Assembly (NCBI GenBank): GCA_963693085.1
Contig: OY856409.1
Span: forward strand, 243,340,558 to 243,404,557
Direction of reading: 5' to 3'
DNA from: Alisma plantago-aquatica
Lineage: Eukaryota; Streptophyta; Magnoliopsida; Alismatales; Alismataceae
DNA: 64,000 bases
Made by a program: the position numbers and the translations under genes. The notes beneath the pieces were generated by a model that did not search any database, was not told the origin of the DNA, and worked only from the letters and a program-made list of their open reading frames with translations. This document shows, one piece after another, positions 34,014-45,968 of this stretch; the stretch's first letter is position 1; each line of letters opens with the position of its first letter.

Positions 34014-35500
34014 TAACCAATGCTTTATTTTCAAAATAAAAAAGATTGAGCACAATATTACTTAAAGAAACTAGTAGAGGTGTATCGACAATTCCTAATC
34101 ACTTGTGAGAGTTTTACAAAGATAAAAAATGAACATTTAATGGAGCACACCATTAGACCAAAGGAGCATCAAATATTTCATATCAACAAGGGTTTGTAGT
34201 TTATGAACAATGATTAGTAGTCGGTAAGGAACTAGAGAACCAGAAGAAGGAAGGAAAGTGGTCTCCACCTACATCACAACACATTAAAATCAACACAGAT
34301 GCCCTAGTCAATGTGTTATGACCACATTTGTGCTTAATTGGTAAATTAGGGTTTACCTGAATGATTGCATGCTTGATTAGATTGAACATCGATTATACTG
34401 TATTCATGATAGTAGCTCAATTTTGATGTTTCAAACATAATAAGAAACTCTAAGCATTATTATAATTTTAAGAATTAGGGTTTGAGAAATGTAAACACTA
34501 GTTGGAAAAAATAAGGTTTTGATAGTACATGAATATGAAATTTGATCAGGATAGAAGTGTGGTAAATGATTTTTCATATTTTCTATTTATATTGGATTTA
34601 ATTGAATTTTGGATATTATATGGAAAACCTAATCATGCACTCTAGAGAAAATATTTAGAATATTTGTATGTTCTTGGAATGTGGTTCTCTATCAAACTAT
34701 ACTTCGACTGACGATACTGATAGAGAGTTGTTTAGAAGTGTAGTGTTTGATTTTGAATTATTTATAGGTACATTTGAATGATCTATAATTTACACTAGAT
34801 CTCTTGAATTACATTTTAGACATCATGCTAAATTTTCATAATTTTTTAAGACGTTTTGCCTCTGAAATAAATGAATTATAGTAACTCTTTTATAACAGAA
34901 AAATATGCTGAAAAAAGAAAAAGTATAGTGAGGGGTCAATGCGTAAATTACTCAAGTACCTCAATTGTTGTATATGAGAAAGATAGCACCCAAGGATATC
35001 TCATATTTTGTGATCCATTCCAGAGAAACAAAATTATTGAGAGAGAGGAGAGCTAGGGTTTTGAGAGGAGAAAGTGGTGGAGATGCTGACCTAGGGTTTC
35101 TCTATCCGAGATATGATGAAATCAAGCTAGTTTGGTTTCTTTGCATAGACTTTCATGGTGAATATTCTCTAACATGTCAATATTCTATGCCTCCTCTATT
35201 TTGATTCGAAATAGTATTAAATCTTCCCCTTTGCTCACTCTTTCATCATAATCCCTCATTTCTAGGGTTTCTGAGTTGAAAGGAAGAAGAAATTGGTGAT
35301 TTGGTAGGGTTTTGATATGGATTTGAGATTTCAGACATGGGTTGTGTTTTTAAGGTGTTTTCACTCCTTAGGGTGAGTAGGTACTTCCTTTAAATAGTAT
35401 ATTGTATGAAAATGAGTTAAATTATCAACAATATTCAATTGATTTATATGCGACTACAAATCCTAAATTGCCTTTTTGATCTAGTTTTTGCAAAATGATA
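34014..35500. other. Unassigned AT-rich interval
   Basis: About 1.5 kb between copia-2 and the first Athila LTR. No recognisable protein motif, LTR end, tRNA or repeat partner in the window. Open frames are under 80 codons. Confidence 0.5.
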
Positions 35501-35932
35501 TGAAATCATAAACCATCTTGACAAGCAACATCAACTCCAGAAAAATGGCCATGCTACCCAGCATGGTCGTTCCCAGAAACCCCCAAAATGGTTGTGCCAG
35601 CCAACACGACTGTGCAGCCAATGATAAAAATGGGCATGCTTACGAGAACAACCTCCACTCTACCTCACCCACCATGATTGTGCTACCCAGCACGGGCATT
35701 CTACCTAGCCCCCACCATGATTGTGCTACCCAGCAGGGCCGTGCTACCAACCTACATTTTACCACATCCATTCTGACATTTTTCATTTTCCACCACAATC
35801 ATTCTCACCCACCACGACCATTCCAACCATCACCCACCATGGTCATTATGGGCCAACCCAAAACCTAGATTTTTCTGCATTGGATTTCCATTAATACCTT
35901 CACTCACCCTAGTGGTTCCAACACCACCTATA

Positions 35933-35940
<8 letters not shown>

Positions 35941-36010
<70 letters not shown>
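35941..36010. repeat. (TA)35 microsatellite in Athila LTR copy A
   Basis: A pure TA dinucleotide run located at the LTR's TATA-box position. Copy B has only CTATATATACATAGG there (41044-41058). Confidence 0.98.
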
Positions 36011-36013
<3 letters not shown>

Positions 36014-37650
36014 GGGTTATGGCCACAACATTAGGGGAGCATCCCTATCCACTCCTTAGCTTATCTAGAATATTCATTACCCTCTCCCTAGATTTCAAGC
36101 CATCCATCTACCTCCCACCTTCCATTTCCACTCCATTTCCACCACAAAACCCTAGTTTTCGAGGTTTTCTACCATAACCCCCTACATCTCCATGCTATTT
36201 ATCCATCTTGGAGGAGGGAGGACATTCTAAAACAGCTAAGAGGTGAAAGAGAAGATGCTTCCACCAGCCCCATTGCCTTCTATCTCTTTCTTCTTTCCTC
36301 TTTGCTCTTTTGTATGATCATGTCTAGCTAAGCCCCTTGTGGTGGGTTGTTTGGGGTTAAAATGTTACTTTGACACCATGTTATGGAAAAATAACTTGTA
36401 TTGAATATATTTCCATTCTATGATGATTGTCTCTTACTTCTATCTCATTTCCCATTATCTTGCTTGTGATTGGTGATTTTAAACATGGATTTCTTGTTAT
36501 ATGATGCTTGAAGACACCTAGCTTCTAGGGGACAATGGATTGTATGTGGCTATCTTCGGAATTTCTCCTTGTTCCAATTAGTGGATCCCTAACTATCATG
36601 TTTTGTTCCTACATACAACTCCCTTCTCCTACAAGTGGGTGTGAGATCTAAGTAGCTAGTTTAAGAGTGATTAGTGTAATTTCCTAGAGTTTTCTAAAGT
36701 CTAGATGGTGAGTAACATGAGGTGAAAAACCCTCATCTCTACCCTATTCCTACCCTTGGCTCTCAATTTCCCTAATACCACTTACTCTAGAAACCTAGAC
36801 TTTCCAAGTCCTTTTTGAATTACACCTACACCTAGTTTCCCAACTAGTAGCATAGAGTAGATTCAAATAAAACTTGCCTGGTTGTTTAGTTTGGAAATCT
36901 AGATTGAAGATAAAAGTCTTGCATGCTTTGTTAACCCCCCAACTAATATCATAGTTTCATTCCCAAATGGACCACCTATCCATCTCATTGCTTAAAACCC
37001 ACCATGTTAAGTTAGCTTGTTAATGCTAGTTTAGTTAATTGCCTTTCTTACTTCTTAGCTAATTGCTTAGTTCGTGATAGTTAGGATTTGCATGAGTAGT
37101 TAGTGCTCTTTTGAGCTTGATTGTGTTAATCTTGTTATCTAGTGATAACCTAGGTTCTTGCTTGCTCAAGTGCTTAACTTGCTTCTTAGTTGTTAATTTG
37201 AATTACTAGTTTAGTGTAGATAGTTGTAGTTCTTTGCTCTTTCTTAGTTACTTGTTTAGCCTTGCCTCTTAGATTTAACTTGTTGAGGATAATTTATGCT
37301 TTTTGGTAATCTAGTTTTCTTCTTGCCCTAAATTGCTTGCAATCTTAGTGTAATCAATGAAAACCAACCTTTAAATACTAAAAACCCTACACTCCTCTTT
37401 AGGAACGTAATCACACTAGCCTAGATCTAGTACGCCCCCTCCCTATGGATCGACCCTTCTCTTACCACTTGACTATACTACATCACAACCTCATGCGCTT
37501 GCGGGTGAAGTGCGAATAGTCTAAGCTAGTGTGTTAGACTAGGTCCCTTATAAAAATTTGAAAGATCTTGTGTGTTTGTCTAAGTTGCATCTACTCAAAT
37601 CTAATTGGCTAGTTGTTACCCTAGGTAGTCCAAAGACACACAAAGCTTTC

Positions 37651-37668
37651 TAGCACCATTGTCGGGGA
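37651..37668 (+). promoter_or_regulatory. PBS-like site 1 of Athila copy A
   Basis: TAGCACCATTGTCGGGGA resembles the Athila/Tat PBS TGGCGCCGTTGCCGGGGA, complementary to tRNA-Asp. A second, weaker site (TGGCATTGTTTCTAGGGA) lies at 37773-37790. Confidence 0.65.
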
Positions 37669-37911
37669 CAGAAAGTGTCATAGCTACCTAGTAGTTGTGG
37701 TGTTGACTCTCCCTTTTGGCATCGTCTTTTTCAAGTTTATTTGTCTGCGTTTGAGAAACACACCAAGCTTTCTGGCATTGTTTCTAGGGAGTATAGGTAC
37801 TTAGCCTAGATAGTTAGAGTAGCTTAGTATTTTCCTACTGATCTCACCATTGCTATTCTTTATTATCTGTGTTTCTTTTGAATCTTGGTTTTTTAACTTG
37901 TCCTCTTTTGT

Positions 37912-38400
37912 TTGGTTGTGTCTTGTTCATGTGACAAGAAACCCTTTGGAGTCAAGATGGTAGACCGAGATGCATGTGTCCCTTCAATTCCTCAACTGCC
38001 CTACATGATGAAGATGTTGGAAGACATGGTACATCTCATGAAGATTCATGTGGGAGGTTCCTATAATCACTTTTCCAACTCCATGGATACTCATTGTGAA
38101 GATATTCAATCTCTACAATCCTATGACATTTGGACAACTAAGTCTCCATGTCAAGCTCTTACACTTCAAAATGGAGAAATCATCCAAACCTTTCTTGGGA
38201 GAAACAAGGAGAAAAAGAGCCAAGAGATAGCTCTATCTTTGAGGAAGAATGTCTTGCAAGGTTAAGAAGCTTTGATGAAGTGAAGAGATAGATGTCCTTC
38301 CATGGATAAACCATTGATCAACTTGAGCAAAGACTGCATGAGATTTCCCATTCACTTGCCCTTTGTGAGGAGAGAAGACCCCTTTCCTAAACCATACCAA
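37912..38400 (+). pseudogene. Athila copy A gag C-terminal remnant
   Basis: An open stretch (37912-38265) continues in another frame as LRSFDEVKR, a stop-broken segment with DQLEQRLHEISHSLALCEERR, then a proline-rich tail. The same signature occurs in copy B at about 48390-48510 (LISLDEVNKDVSSHGKSINHLEQRWDQISLSLA). In Athila elements this lies at the end of gag. The N-terminal gag body found in copy B at 47654-48100 is not recognisable here, so copy A is internally deleted. Confidence 0.65.
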
Positions 38401-38660
38401 CCCAAGAAATTTAATTAGTTCTATGAGTTCCCCTCAAGTCATATATGTTCCACCACCTCCTAAACCTTTATACAACTTCCAACACACCTCAGAACCACCA
38501 CCACAATTCATAAGAACCACCCCCATACCAACCACCTCCACAACAACCAACATGCATTCTTAAAATTCCTAATCCACCACACCAAGAACCATCACCACTA
38601 CCACCATCACAACCATCACATGCTCCCCCTACTCCCCATGAGCAATTGAAGAAGGTTTGA

Positions 38661-39209
38661 GTGTTGAGGTGTGTCAAGGTTGTTGAGAAGCTCAACAAGG
38701 GAGAGGAGAAAATGGTGAAAGATCATGATATAGAATCATTGCTGGGAAGCTCATGTGAGGGTGTCAAGAGCACCAAAAACCCTATTTACCCACCATTGTG
38801 TGAGAGTTCCAAGTACACTAGAAATCTTGATGTACCACCTTCTTTGGAGAGTGTCAAGGGAAATAGAAAATCTATTGTTCCGACTCCTTTTCAAGTGATG
38901 ATACCAAGTGTCCCACCTTTCATTGAGGTTACACCACTAAGTGACCTAATTGCTGATCCAAGACATACCAATGTGATATTTCAAGGTTCTAAAGTGTCTA
39001 ATATGATTGAGACCCCTCTCTTTGAATCCTATGAAGACCCATTCCTTAAGGGAAAGCAAAATTATAACATGAAAAGTTTGAAGGTCTCAATGCTAATTAA
39101 GAAGATTAGGGGGAAGTTGTCCAAGAGGATCATGTTGAATGAGCTAAAAAGTTTCATTGATGAGGATTTTTACTTTGAATGCTATGATGATGACTCCATG
39201 GGAGCGTAA
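38661..39209 (+). CDS. Unrecognised 182-aa open frame in Athila copy A interior
   Basis: An uninterrupted frame from ATG 38661 to TAA at 39207-39209, unusually long for this decayed neighbourhood. The product is hydrophilic and proline-containing, with repeated motifs of the form YPPLCES and VPPSLES and a charged end (SKRIMLNELKSFIDEDFYFECYDDDS). I see no signal peptide, membrane segment, zinc knuckle or catalytic motif. It lies between the gag remnant and the element's 3' region, where autonomous Athila elements carry pol. It could be divergent gag/pol linker, an element-specific accessory frame, or a chance frame. I assign no function. Confidence 0.4.
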   Translation: MLRCVKVVEKLNKGEEKMVKDHDIESLLGSSCEGVKSTKNPIYPPLCESSKYTRNLDVPPSLESVKGNRKSIVPTPFQVMIPSVPPFIEVTPLSDLIADPRHTNVIFQGSKVSNMIETPLFESYEDPFLKGKQNYNMKSLKVSMLIKKIRGKLSKRIMLNELKSFIDEDFYFECYDDDSMGA

Positions 39210-40380
39210 AATGAAGAAAATACTTGAGAATCTCACATGACCCTTGGGGGGATGATCTAACAATGAAGTCATTTGAGATCATTGCCTATGAGGAGGATGG
39301 AAACATTTTTCTTTTGGAGAATGGTTGATTGATGGAAGAACAACAAGCCTAGCAGAAGGCTCTAAATTTAGCACTAGTGGAAGGCAACCCACGTGGTTTG
39401 AGATTCGTGTACCTTGTTCTTTTGTCATCCTTTTCTTTTTTTCCACAAAATACACACACACACACACCATACTTGATGGTTTTGTTGTTTTTGAATGATG
39501 ATAGAGAAGGTACCAAGGAGAAAGGATGAGGCATGAAGGATCTAGCCAAAGAGAGGATCAAAATTGAAGAAAAGATTGCAACATTGAAGAAGCTATAGGA
39601 AGAAATCCAGAACAACCGTGCTATGTAGCACGGTCATGTTGCTTGCAAGCTAGAATGGTCGTGCTGCTTAGCATGACCATGGTGGCCTGTCCCTACTCAC
39701 CTAGTGTTACATTGATCATTCCATCTCTTGGTGTTTTTCTACCATGACTCCATGCCCTTTATCCCACTATTCTAAACTTGTATTTTATGTTGAGGAAAGC
39801 ATGATTTAAAATTGGGTTGGTAGGGCAGTAAGCCCTTCTTTCACCGCATTTTTATATATGTACCTTGTGCTAAATTTTTGCAAGATGATCAAAAAGTTTG
39901 ACTAACTTTCATACTTTTATATCCTAACCTTGTGTGTTTTCTTGCATTCGTGCATACATATAGTTATTTTCCATGCATTTTTGTGTAATTTTTCAAACAT
40001 TTTTCCATTTTTTTCTATTCCATCTCATGCATTGCATCTCATGTAGTTTTTTGGTATTTTTTGTGTGCATTAGCTAGGATGTTGAGGCAACCCTATTTTA
40101 GGGCCTCTTATGACTTTTTGCATAATAATCACATATAAATAGTTTAGATTACAAGTTATTCCCCTCAATGTGATCTTTTATGATAAATACACTTATGCCT
40201 TCTTTTATGTGTATTTTAGGACACTCATGCATGCATTGATGTATGGGAGAGAGATGAAGAATATCTATGGGGTCTTACTCCCTAAGAGTGGACCAATCTC
40301 TTCCCCAAGGTTTCCTTGGATGCACAAGAGCAATTCTTAGCAAAAAGGAGGCTATATGAATAAGATGAAGTAGAGATCAA
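39210..40380 (+). other. Athila copy A 3' untranslated region
   Basis: Non-coding. GGAAGGCAACCCACG (about 39379) resembles the GGAGGCAACCCA block common in the 3' region of Athila/Tat elements, and TTGAGGAAAGCATGATTTAAAATTGGG (about 39790-39816) resembles their purine-rich 3' block. A (CA)n run is at 39452-39468. Its end, and so the start of LTR copy B, is not sharp. Confidence 0.55.
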
Positions 40381-41425
40381 CACCAAAATGCCCCAAAATG
40401 GCTGTGGTACATCACCGGAGTTGTAGGAATTATGCTGCAGAAGTTATAGGGAATGTGCTCAATTTATACATGAATGACCACGATCGTGGTCATCACAACA
40501 GTCATGGTCACTGAAGACCCCACATGCATGTCCCCCAGAACAGCTGTGGCCAGCACATTCAACCTCACCCATGGTCAAAACCTCGCCCGTGGTGATTTAT
40601 GCATAAAAATCCCCAAAATCAACTGGGAGTTGGTCCATTTTGCACGTGAATGACCATGGTCGTGGCCATCAGCACGGTCATGGCCCTTGAATACCACCTC
40701 ACCCGTGGTGCTCCCCATGTCCATAGTGAGCTGAAGACTCAATGACCTCAAAAGTTGCCCCACCCGTGGCCTCCTCTTCCAACATGGTCGTGGTAACCCA
40801 CACGGTCGTGGCACCCTCTACCCACCGCGATCGTGACACCCCACCACAGCCATGACCACCATATACAGTTATCACTTCCATCTCCATTCATCACCTCATC
40901 AATTCCACCACCCATGACCATGCCATGCAACCCCCACCACGACCATGGCACCTCAACACAGTCGTGGTGACTACCTAAACCTACCCATTTTCACCACTGA
41001 TTTTTCCACTTTGCCCCGACTTATCCTAGTACTTCCCCACCACCTATATATACATAGGTGGAGGACACAACATGAAGTCTATACTTCCCGCATCTTCCAT
41101 TACTCCTCTCCACCCACTCTTGAGCATTCATTGCACTCCCCTTGCATTTATGCTCTCCCTCCACCATTTCCACCTCATTTCCACCATAGAAACATAGTTT
41201 TCTAGGTTTTCTATCATAATCCCTTTCATTTCATTGCCCATCATCCACCTTAGAGGAGGGAGGTCGACCTACAATAGCTAGGAGGGGAAGAAGGAGGATC
41301 TACTTCGAGCTCCATGGAGTCCTATCCCATTCTTCTCATTTCTTTTATCTTTTCTTTGAGCATAACTAGCTAAGCCCCTAGTGGTGGGAGGTTTGGGATT
41401 AAAGTGTGAATTTGATACCATGTTG

Positions 41426-41437
41426 GAGAATAATTTG
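41426..41437 (+). repeat. Target site duplication, left of RTE LINE
   Basis: GAGAATAATTTG pairs with GAAAATAATTTG at 46381-46392 (11 of 12 match). Confidence 0.85.
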
Positions 41438-41623
41438 GCATCATCATCATCATCAACTAAACCTCAATCCCAACTATGTTGGGGTCGGCTACATGGATCC
41501 TTCTTTTCCATTTAGCTCTATCATGGGTCATATTCTAGTTGAGATGTAGAGATTCAAAACTCTCTTTATAAGCTCTTCCCATGTTAATTTCGGCCTTCCT
41601 CTTCTTCTATTAATTGTTCTTAC
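41438..41623 (-). pseudogene. RTE LINE C-terminal coding end and 3' tail
   Basis: The minus-strand frame after the solo LTR resumes with NRRRGRPKLTWEELIKR and runs, with a stop and frameshift, into the conserved RTE terminal block and the simple-sequence tail used for priming. Confidence 0.88.
41619..41623 (+). repeat. Target site duplication, left of copia-like solo LTR
   Basis: CTTAC, repeated exactly at 43229-43233. Confidence 0.93.
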
Positions 41624-41956
41624 TGTTGGATCCTAGATGGGTGATTAGATGCTCTAGAGGGGGGTGAATGGAGCTGAAAGCACTTAAACAAAACTCATTA
41701 AACCTTCAAGATATATGACAAGATAAGGTTGCTAAATAGGTAATTTGAGTGCAACTAAAACATAAATAGAAAGGATGAGAGAGATTGAACATGCACCAAT
41801 TAGACAAGCTATTTAGAGTGGTTCCACACTTCAAACTAGAAGTGTGTCAGTCCACTTGCCTAGAGAGGTGAACCTCTAGGACTTCCAAACTATTACACTC
41901 TTATATTCATTCATAAGACATACAATGCATGACCAAACAAAAGACTTACCTATCCA

Positions 41957-42215
41957 ATACAAAGAGTCTTCAACCTTACCAAGGACTTACCCACTTTGTA
42001 AGAGTCTTCGGCCTTCTCCAAGGACTTACCCAGTCTTACACAAGTCTTCAGCCTTGCAGGGATTACCCACTCTTCTTGGATCTTCAGCTTTTGACTTCAC
42101 CTTCACTCGGAGAAGCTTTCACCAAGGACTTACCCACTTGAGCTTGAGTCTTCGGCCTTCTCCAATGGCTTATCCACTCTAGATCCAAGTCTTCAGCCTT
42201 GATCTTCACCAAGGG
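41957..42215. repeat. Degenerate ~45-bp minisatellite in solo LTR
   Basis: Five to six imperfect units of the form AAGGACTTACCCACT + AGTCTTCGGCCTTCTCC, most clearly at 41980-42180. Open frames here are produced by the repeat. Confidence 0.75.
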
Positions 42216-42494
42216 ACTCCTTAGCTTGTTCTTCTTCACCTCTCTTGGATAAGAGAGAGAACCTCCATCTTCATGATTGCAAATGAGAGATGGGGAGGTT
42301 GTGGAAGTGAGAGCCTCACAAGATATACATATAGGACTAGCTCTCTTACAGATTTCCTACTCACTCTAATGGATGTAGCAAGTGATTAAGCTTAGAGAGA
42401 GAGAGGAGGTTGTAGGAAGCAATCAACTATAGAATAGGAGCCTCACATAGAGTTTGCAATGAATTGTCAACCTTGGAATGAAGCCCAAGGGGTC

Positions 42495-42504
42495 CTATTT
42501 ATAG
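42495..42504 (-). promoter_or_regulatory. Candidate TATA box of copia-like solo LTR
   Basis: The minus strand CTATAAATAG in a GGACCCC-flanked context is the best core-promoter candidate in this LTR. Confidence 0.45.
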
Positions 42505-43228
42505 CTGGGGATGCCTATTAGCCTTTGGGAACACTTATGAATGAAAACTAGCCATTTTGTGGCTTGCAACGGATCTATTTTCACTTGTTGCAACTCCACA
42601 ACGGCTAGAAACACTTTTCTGCACTTTTCCGTACAGTGCAATCGGTCGAATTTCTATAAGGGTAACTCGACCGATAGAGTAAAAGACAAAGTCGATATTC
42701 AGACCATCAGTCGAGTTTGTCCTGAGGAAACTCGATCGACCAATGAAAATCGATTTGGTCAGTTACTCCAACGGTAGAGTTCTGTGTAAACACAACTCGA
42801 CCGATGCAATCTCCAGAAAATTGATCAAGGATGATCTGTCGAGTTTTCAGGCTGGGAAACTTGACCGACAAAGTGCCTGTAATCAATTTTCAAAGTTGCA
42901 TCTAAAGTGCTCTAATATTCGATCTAAGTGCTCCTGATATTTTTCTAAGCTTAATTACAAGTCATAAAATCATTACAAGTGATTTACAACATGATTCTAA
43001 TGGATATACATCATATTACAAAAATGTGCACTTGTATGACTTTGACTTGTCTTTTCTCCAATTTGATATGCCCAAGATAGGGCATTTGGAGTGTCTCTAT
43101 ACCTAATATGAAATCACTCAAGTAGAGACATTAGACACCAATATGTGGAATGGTTAGTCATCATCAAAACACGGGTTTAGTCAATTTAGACGTTAGTCAA
43201 TATTGACCTAATTGACCTTGAGTCAACA

Positions 43229-43233
43229 CTTAC
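43229..43233 (+). repeat. Target site duplication, right of copia-like solo LTR
   Basis: CTTAC, matching 41619-41623. Confidence 0.93.
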
Positions 43234-44560
43234 CTCAATAGTATTGCTTCGTATAGGCGAATTAGTCGGTCTGCGTTGCACATGTCCATACCATCTGAGT
43301 CGGCCCCCACGCAACTTGTCCCCAATGTTCGCCACCCCCACTTTATTCCTAATATAGTCATTTCTCAAGCGATCTTATCTTGTCTTCCCACACATCCATC
43401 TCTACATACACATTTCAGCCATGTTCATCTTGTTGACTCCTTCTTTCTTCACTGCCCAACATTCACTCCCATAGAGCATGGCTGGTTGTATAGTAGTTTT
43501 ATAAAACATGCTTTTTAGTCTGAGAGGGATCTTCCAATCACATAATACCCCAGTTGCACTCCTCCATTTCAACAATCCTGTAGTGATCCTATGACAAACA
43601 TCATTTTGGACCTCCCCATATGTTTGAATGATATAGCCCAAGTAATGAAATTTATCACATTTTGGTGTATCTACTCTGGCCAACTTGGCTCCACCATTCA
43701 CACTGTGAGATTGGATAAAATTGCAATGCATATACTCAATTTTGCTCCTACTAATCATCAATCCATTTGATTCTGATGCCTTTATCCAAAGTTCAAAATT
43801 ATCATTCAAACCATCTTTAGTTTCGCCAATCAATGCAATATCATTAACAATTAACATAAATTGAGGAATATCATCCTGAACATTCGTTGTCAACTCATCC
43901 ATAACAAGAACGAACGATATGGACTGAGTGTGGATCCTTGGTGTACCCCAACTATGATGGAAAATGTTTGTGTCTCTCCTATAGGAGTCTTCACACTTGT
44001 AGTAGAGATACCATACATGTCTTTAATCAAGTCAATGTATTGGATTGGCACACCCTTTTCCCTCAAAACCATCCAAAACACTTATCTGGGTACTCGATCA
44101 TAAGCCTTTTCCAAATCGAGAACAACCATGTGAAGATGTTTTTTCTTTCCCTATACTTCTCCATAAGCCTCCTTATCAAAAAATAACATCTTTGGTTGAT
44201 CTACCAGTCATGAAACCAAATTGGTTGTTTGATATCTGCGTTATAGATCTTAGCCTATGCTCAATAATCCTCTCCCAAAGCTTCATTGTGTGACTCATCA
44301 ACTTGATACCTCTGCAGTTTGTGCAGCTCTGAACATCGCCTTTGTGCTTATAGATGGGGACTATAGTACTAATTCTCCACTCATATTGCATCTTCTTTTT
44401 CTTCATGGTCCTGTTAAATAAATTTGTTAACCATATACCTCCTTCATCCCCCATACTCTTCCATACATCAATGGGAATATCGTCTGGTCTGCATGCCTTT
44501 CTCATTTTCATCTTTTTCAAAGAATTCTTGACCTCAAAATGTGAAACTCGTCGTGTGTAA
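43234..44560 (-). pseudogene. RTE LINE reverse transcriptase and C-terminus
   Basis: Minus strand. KACRPDDIPIDVWKSMGDEG and WRISTIVPIYKHKGDVQSCTNCRGIKLMSHTMKLWERIIEHRLR (44520-44176) are RTE reverse transcriptase motifs. They continue with YGISTTSVKTPIGETQTFSIIVGVHQGSTLSPY (to 43890). The catalytic box reads FMLIVNDIALI where the family has F-A-D-D, so the catalytic aspartate pair is damaged. The C-terminus with KMFYKTTIQPAMLYGSECWAVKK-like sequence and GGRLRWYGHVQRRP (about 43310) is diagnostic for plant RTE. Frameshifts separate the blocks. Confidence 0.93.
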
Positions 44561-44920
44561 ATGATATCTCCTGTATCCCTATCACATAAGTCTCTAGCAT
44601 TATTTATAGTATCTCCATTTAAAAGCTTTTAGAAGTAATTTCTCCAATGGTTCTTGATATCATCGTCCTTTACCAACACTCTACCATCTTCATTCTTAAT
44701 GCATTTTACTTGACTCAAATCTTTTCCTTTCCTTTCTCTTATACAATCCATTTTATATATATCTTTTTTCCTTCTCTAGTGTCTAGCTTCTTATAAATAT
44801 CATCAAAGTATCTACACCTTGCCTCTTGAACAACCTTTTTCGCTTCTTTCTTTGGCTGCTTGTATATCTAGAATGTTGCATCATCTTGAGAGTTGGGCAA
44901 GCTCCTATAGATATCCCTAT

Positions 44921-45910
44921 TCAGTTTACTAGTCTTTTGTACTTCATAATTCCACCACCAAGTCTCTTTTTGTGGAGCCCAAAACCCTTGGACTCCCCCA
45001 AAATCTCTCTAGCAATTTTATTTATGCAGGAGCTCATGTTATGCCACATAGTGTTGACATCAGACTCTAAGTTCCAAGTTCCCTCCTTGATGAGTTTATC
45101 ATGAAAGGTCAATTTCTTTTCTCCTTTAAGATTCCACCACTTGATCTTGCTATCTTGATTTTTGTTATGCTTGCCTTTATCAATCTTCATGTTAATATCC
45201 AAAACCACCAACCTATGTTGCGTCGTGAGTTCTTCATCGGGAATCACTTTACAGTCCTTTCATACTTTACGATCTTCCCGCCTTGTAAGGAGGTAATCAA
45301 TTTGGTTACAATTGTGCCCACTCTTGAAAGTAATCTTATGACATTCTCTTTTCCTGAAATGGGTGTTTGCCAAAATTATATCATATGCAACTGCAAAATC
45401 TAATATCCTCTCTCCTTCTCTATTTCTGCTTCCATATCCAAAACCCCCAGGAACTCTCTCATATCCATCATTGCTACTCCCCACATGGCCATTTAAATTG
45501 CTCCCAATAGTGATCTTCTCCTCTATCGATATTCATTGCATCAATTCATCCATGTTATCCCAAAACTCCTTCTTAGCCCCCTCGCTAAGGCCAACTTCGG
45601 GGGCATAAGTGCTAATAATGTTAAAAATCTTTCCCCCAAGGATGACCTTGATAGCTATGACTCTATCACCCATCCTAGTGATCTTTACAACATCATCCTT
45701 CAACATCTTATCAATAATAATACCTACACCACTTCTATGTTTATCAATGCATGTATACCATATTTAGTATCTTGTGTCTCCAATCTCTCTACAATGTTCC
45801 CCTGTCAACTTAGTTTCCTACAAGCAAGCGATATTGACTTTTGTTCTCATCATGGTATCTACTATCTCCAAAGATTTTCATGTCAAAGGGCCAATATTCC
45901 AAGATCAAAC
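44921..45910 (-). pseudogene. RTE LINE endonuclease
   Basis: Minus strand. The APE-type endonuclease is spread over frames from about 45910 to 44921. The N-terminal part includes a segment reading STYAPEVGLSEGAKKEFW (about 45620-45560). The central part reads GGFGYGSRNREGERILDFAVAYDIILANTHFRKRECHKITFKSG with CNQIDYLLTRR. The end covers HRLVVLDI and the linker to RT. This enzyme would nick the target DNA. Several frameshifts inactivate it. Confidence 0.9.
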
Positions 45911-45968
45911 TCTAATATTTTTTTCTTGGACTTGATTCTTTGCTTGCCTTCATTGAAAATGTTTCCCT

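Larger units (their letters stand above)
35500..37765 (+). repeat. Athila/Tat-type LTR (copy A), 5' boundary approximate
   Basis: It is colinear with copy B (about 40380-47512 without its insert): both share CCACCTATATATA, AGAGGAGGGAGG, CTAAGCCCC.TGGTGGG, CTAGCTTCTAGGGG, TAGATGG..AGTAACATGAGG, CTTTAGGAACGTA and ACACCAAGCTTTCTGGCA. The right end is set by the PBS-like sequence that follows. The left part carries repeated CCATGGTCGTGG-like motifs and has no sharp start visible. Confidence 0.75.
41624..43228 (-). mobile_element. Copia-like solo LTR inside the RTE LINE
   Basis: 1605 bp beginning TGTTGGATCCTAGATGG and ending GAGTCAACA, flanked by an exact 5-bp duplication CTTAC (41619-41623 and 43229-43233). 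The GTTGG/CAACA ends and AGAGGGGGGTGAAT near one end are typical of plant copia LTRs. The minus orientation is inferred from a TATAAATAG box and from CACCCCCCTCT lying near the presumed 3' end. No gag-pol is present. Removing it and one duplication rejoins the LINE frame. Confidence 0.9.
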
